Shown piece after piece: positions 59,718-64,000 of a stretch of 64,000 nucleotides of DNA; the stretch's first letter is position 1, and every line of letters begins with the position of its first letter. The notes below the pieces were generated by a model. It ran no database searches. It had not been told where the DNA came from and was given only the letters and a program-made list of their open reading frames with translations. The stretch is from positions 27,417,661 to 27,481,660 of the forward strand of contig NC_080696.1 of NCBI RefSeq assembly GCF_030445035.2, in the 5' to 3' direction. Position numbers and translations under genes: made by a program. Origin of the DNA: Dasypus novemcinctus (lineage: Eukaryota > Chordata > Mammalia > Cingulata > Dasypodidae).

Positions 59718-62164
59718 AGACAGCATATAGGTGAGTCATATTTCCTTATCCATTCCTTCAATTGGTGTCTCTTGACAGGTGAGTTTAATCTATTCACATT
59801 CAGTGTTATTACTCTCAAGGAATTACTTATATTAGTCATATTCTCTTTGTATTTGTTTTTGTCATATGTTGTTTTATAATTTTTTTCTCTTTTTGTCTTT
59901 TTAGTTGTTCTTACATTCTCTTCCAACTCTGTCTCTCCTGTTTTGTTTTCTTTCTTCCTGCAGAAGTTCCTTTAATATTTCTTGAAGGACATATTTCTTG
60001 TTGATATACTCTCTTCATTTCTGTTTATCTGTGAGTATTTTGAACTGTCCATCATTTTCGAATGCCAGCTTTGTTGGATAGAGTATTCCTGGTTGGAAAA
60101 TTTTTTTTTGTCTTTTAGTACCTTGACTATAACTTACCACTCCCTTCTTACCTCCATGATTCAGAGGGGAAATCACCACTTAATCTTATGGAGCCTCCCT
60201 TGTATGTAATAGTTCTCTTTTGTCTTGCTGCTTTCTTTATTTTCTCTTTGTCTTGAGCATTGGTTAATTTGACAAGTATATATCTTGGGGTAGGCCTGTT
60301 GGGACTTATGCTGTTTGGGGTGTGTTGTTCTTCCTGGTCATGTACACCCATCTCTCTCAATAGGTTTTGGAAGTTTTCAGCCATTATTTCTTACAACAGC
60401 CCTTCTGTTCTTTTCTCTTCTCCTTCTGAGAAGCCTCTAATGCATATGTTTGAGTGTTTTGCATTGTCATTCAGGTCCCTTAGTCCCTGCTGGGTTTTTT
60501 CTGTCTTTTTATTGACAAATTCTACTATCTGTTTGATTTCAGATGTATACTGTCTTCCACATCACTAATTCTTTCCTCATCCTCTTCAAATATGCTGTTA
60601 TTTTCTGAAAGTGTATTTTTTATTTCTTAGATTGTGCTGTTCATCACCATCATATTTGTTATCTTTTTACATATGTTTACAATTTCTGCTGCATGTTTTC
60701 CAATTGTTTTCTTAATGTCCTTAATCTCTTCCTTTGTCATTAAATTGGTCCATGATACATGTTTTGAGAGCTTTCATTAGTTGTTCAATATTCTGCTTCT
60801 TTTTCTGGTTTTTAGTTTGTTCATTGGATTGGGCCATATTTTACTGATCGTTTGTATGGTTTACAATTTTTTCTTGCTGTCTGGTAATCATTTTATATTG
60901 ATGGGTTTATTCAGTTGATTAGCTTCTCTGTCTATTCTCAGGACTCATTTAGTGGTTGTTTTTATGTGCTTGCTAAGTCTTCTGTTTAACACTTTCTTCT
61001 TCTTATTCTATTCCCTTGTTGTTGTCTAAGTTCCCTTGATGGAAAATATTAGGGCCAGGGAAAACAAAAGAGGTAAGGAATAAAAAAGTGTATTTGTAGT
61101 ATAGATAGTGTTAGCAGAAGAACCATGTGATATCTATGAGAATGGATTTAAACTCATGTAAGCTATGTAGAGGTATAAGAGTAAAAAAGTGGAATATATA
61201 CAATGAGATGAGAAACTGAATATGGGGAAGAATATGGTATGAATTAAAAGGCCAGTGTGGTCAGGAGAGAGGGAAAGAGAAAAGGACAATAACATTAAGA
61301 GTGAAAAAAAAACAGAATAGAGGTGTTAGAAATAAAAGAAAAATTAGGGGTTAAACAAAGAGAGGTGGAATGTATGAGAAACAATAGATGATGGAAGATA
61401 GAAAGATGTGAAGGAAAAGGAATAATATTGGTAGCCAAAATCAGTACACATAATAAAGAGGAATTCAAGGATAAGAAAGCATATCAAATAAGAAATACTG
61501 CCTGCAGCACCTAATAGAAAAAAAGGAAAAAAAGTAAGCAAGAAAAAATTGGGGGGGGGGAGGGGACTGTGGGAGGATAAAGAGGAAGGAAATCAAGAAA
61601 ACAAACCAAGAAAAAAGACCAGACATGGCCTCAAGCAAGGAATCCTCCTTCCAATTGAATAAACTGTTTAGGAGTCTATCCTTTGCTCTTTCTCCCTTCT
61701 TCCCTTCCTCTCTCCCAGGACAGCAGTAAGTCTGTGTGAGGGCTCCCCTCAGAGATTCAAATGGGACCCTGGTGAACCAATTCACCACAGAAAATAATGA
61801 CTCTTAGTTTCTTGAGAGATCACTCACACCTTGCCAAGAACCCTAAATATGTTATTGGAAGCCTACAAAGCATGTCCTACTGTCCCTCTCCCTTATTTGT
61901 ACTATGGGGGGGGGGTAGTTAACTTTCTCCACCTTTTCCCAGACCAAGTTTCCCTATCCCAGGGCTTTTAGGTAAATTGGGCTCTCTCAGCAGATTCACC
62001 TCTCCTCTCTTCCTAGCCTCTCCCTAAGTGAGCTGGTATGCTCTCCAAGCTTGAAAAGGGGGGGGATCATAAAATTGAGCCTGCACTTCTCAGGCTCCTC
62101 TGTACCCCTCACCAAAACCCTCCCACTCTCAGAGTTTGTCAGAGACTGGAGGGCGAGGGGGTTG

Positions 62165-62330
62165 TCTGAGTTTGGGGAGTGCTGGGTTAAGGGAACATGG
62201 GCTAGAGAGAATGAGGGCTCAGGGTATGCAGGCTTAGGGAATGTGAGTTTCAGGGACTATGGGTTCAGGGATCATGTGTTTGGAGAACATGGGGCTCGGG
62301 AATGTGACCAGAGGTGTTCAGGGAATGCTG
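62165..62330 (-). repeat. L1 5'UTR minisatellite, about 15-16 bp units
   Basis: Successive degenerate units on the plus strand: GGGAATGTGAGTTTCA, GGGACTATGGGTTCA, GGGATCATGTGTTTGG, AGAACATGGGGCTC, GGGAATGTGACC. They lie in the promoter-containing 5'UTR of the minus-strand L1. Confidence 0.7.
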
Positions 62331-62576
62331 CAGCTATCAGCCCTAGGTGAAAGATTTCCCTTCCCACAGCTTCAGGCTCCAGTGTCAGAAACCCACGGTT
62401 TTACCTTGAGCAAGCACTCCTTTTGTCATAGTCTCTCCAGATTGATGTCCAGATACTCCTGCTTTGTAGGTTCCTAAAATTGCTCACTTGGGCAGAATTC
62501 TATCCCCACTCAGCCAGTTTTTTGCAAGAGAGATGATGAGGGTGCACTCAGACACCATCTTGCCCCACCTCCTCTG

Positions 62577-63475
62577 TGCTGTTTTGTCTCTGGTAGCAAC
62601 AGCAGCAGATCTGTCTATAAATAGTAACTGAGTTAATGACACACAGTGCTTGCCTCTCTCAACAACAAGGACCACGTATTGATGAGTTGGAAGAGAGAAA
62701 TTGGTGATTTTCTGGTGGAAAAATGGCGATTCACTTTTTTTTTTATCAAAAGGATGTAAGAAGTGTGGAAAGTACAGATGCTTACAGCTAATCTCTGAAT
62801 AGTTTCAATGTCAGCCAGTGGTTCTACTCCTTCTCATGCCTATGTCTCTGAGATTAGACTCCTAATTCCCTTTTCATTTCCAAAAATTTTCTCTATTTTT
62901 ATTTCTTTCCTTACTCATTTATTTTCACCTAATACTGAAAGATTATGTAACAAATTTTATGTTATAACATTACCAAAACAATGTCACTTCATTGCAATTA
63001 CACATAAAATATAAGGATAATTTGGACACATATTTTATATAAACCTATTTCTTTTTTCATAGTGATGACACTTTTTTTGCTATACCAAGTCTTTCTCAAT
63101 GACTCCTTCTTTGCAAAGAATAAGTACTATTAAATGCTCCTCCCTAGTATTCAATGTAATATGTTTCTCTCAGGCACTTCCTCCAGATTTTCAAGGTATA
63201 GTTGAATGTGTCTCTGGTTCCAATTAGATATTTACACATGAGAATCTTTAGGTCCACTTCAAATGGCTTGTAGAGTGTTAGACTCTCCAGACTTCCTCAC
63301 ATGTACAGTTTGTGAGATTCTTGTTTCATGTGCCTCATTCCAGTGGATGTATATTGGACAAGAAACTGACCTTATAGTTTTGGTGACTGACATTTAAATG
63401 GATATGTAATTTCACTTTAAATCCAAGGGCAATTTATTTCTCACATTTTGGGCTTAATTTTCTCAACTGTAGGTC
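62577..63475. repeat. Paralogous intergenic block (copy 3 of 3)
   Basis: Collinear with 19880-21990 (strings are listed there) but without the LTR and L1 insertions at 20398 and 20995. Abuts the 5' end of the L1 at 62575. Non-coding. Confidence 0.65.
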
Positions 63476-64000
63476 AATGCAATTCCCAACAATATGCAAA
63501 AAGCTAAAAATGTTATAAATTTACAAACTAATTTCAACATTTATATGGAAATGCAATGGATCTAGATTAGACCTCTGATTTTAAGATAGAAAAAATATAG
63601 AATTTATACTACATGGAATCAAGATACATTAAAAAGTTACAGCGAACAAATGGGGTATTATTTAATAAAAATGGACAAATACTCAATGTAACATTGACAG
63701 GAAAGTGTAATAGTGGAACTGCACATCTATGCTCAAGCAATTTCATCAAAGTTCTGTGAGTAATTCAATAGAAAAAGAATAACCTTTTCAACAAATTTTA
63801 ATGGAAAAGTTACACTTCCATAAATACAAAAAAAATTGAATGCAATGTAAACCTCATATATCATATAAAATGAATTAAAATGAATCTTAGAAATATATTT
63901 AAAGTGGAAATTACCAATGTTTAAATTAAAAAGGGAAAAAAATACTTCTGAACTTGGGTTAGGTAAAAAGTTCTTAGATACAATACCAAAATCATAATCC
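63475..64000 (+). repeat. LINE-1 ORF2 fragment, sense, running off the window
   Basis: 'GTCAATGCAATTCCCAACAATATG', 'TTTATATGGAAATGCAA' and 'GAACTTGGGTTAGGTAAAAAGTTCTTAGA' follow the sense ORF2 order (same region as 13150-13520). Diverged, no open frame. Confidence 0.65.

Larger units (their letters stand above)
47091..62575 (-). mobile_element. LINE-1, full length (~7 kb without the nested ERV), antisense
   Basis: Poly-T at 47091-47107 is the antisense poly(A). 3'UTR to about 48150, then ORF2 with an intact FADD-type RT box (49760-49790), the endonuclease with GDFN and SKIDHM motifs (about 50917 and 50745), interruption by the ERV between 51226 and 59718, then ORF2 N-terminal ITLNVNRLNSP and CC (about 59720-59800). 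Next come the ORF1 C-terminal domain with RPTPRYILVKL (about 60270-60320), ORF1 coiled-coil sequence, and a GC-richer 5'UTR whose first bases at about 62575-62545 read GAGGTGGGGCAAGATGG, like an L1 5' start. ORFs carry frameshifts and stops. The 5'UTR contains short tandem repeats (62165-62330). Confidence 0.88.

Overview
This is nuclear DNA of a placental mammal. It is AT-rich, intron/intergenic in texture and dominated by LINE-1, LTR retrotransposons and tRNA-derived SINEs. The SINEs have a tRNA-like head with a B-box, a CACATGGGAGGT-type segment and a (TAAA)n tail, and look like the armadillo (DAS) type, so a xenarthran, most likely an armadillo, is the best guess. This rests on remembered repeat families, not on a search.

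Only one intact protein-coding gene is visible: a single-exon family-4 olfactory receptor (OR) at 360-1295 (+). A second family-4 OR, at 38306-45609 (+), is a pseudogene with stops and frameshifts. It is cut in two by a 6.4 kb endogenous retrovirus in the opposite orientation. Unique-looking sequence at about 15.3-16.8 kb and 35.4-36.5 kb is paralogous, as is sequence at about 4.1-4.8, 19.9-23.1 and 62.6-63.5 kb. The window therefore looks like part of an OR cluster built by tandem duplication, in which the middle unit has no recognisable OR left.

Layout: OR gene (0.36-1.3 kb); L1 3' pieces and a MaLR-like LTR with a SINE (2.2-6.5 kb); a near full-length dead L1 on the minus strand (6.5-12.3 kb); an old L1 with two SINEs (12.3-14.8 kb); a polypurine microsatellite (15.1 kb); duplicated flank with a clean SINE (15.3-16.8 kb); several solo LTRs and L1 3' ends (17-24 kb); a MaLR-like provirus (24.4-27.3 kb); a strikingly CpG-rich solo LTR (27.4-28.4 kb); a repeat-poor stretch (28.4-31.2 kb); more LTRs and L1 3'UTR (31.2-35.4 kb); the interrupted OR pseudogene (38.3-45.6 kb); and a full-length minus-strand L1 (47.1-62.6 kb). 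A betaretrovirus-like ERV with a lysine-type primer-binding site has inserted into that L1 (51.2-59.7 kb), and the ERV in turn contains a plus-strand L1 (52.6-54.4 kb). The window ends in another L1 fragment.

I found no novel gene system. The most useful observations are the insertions with target-site duplications (TSDs), which fix nesting order and element boundaries, the CpG-rich LTR with repeat arrays in both U3 and U5, and an AT-rich internal segment shared by two otherwise different ERVs.
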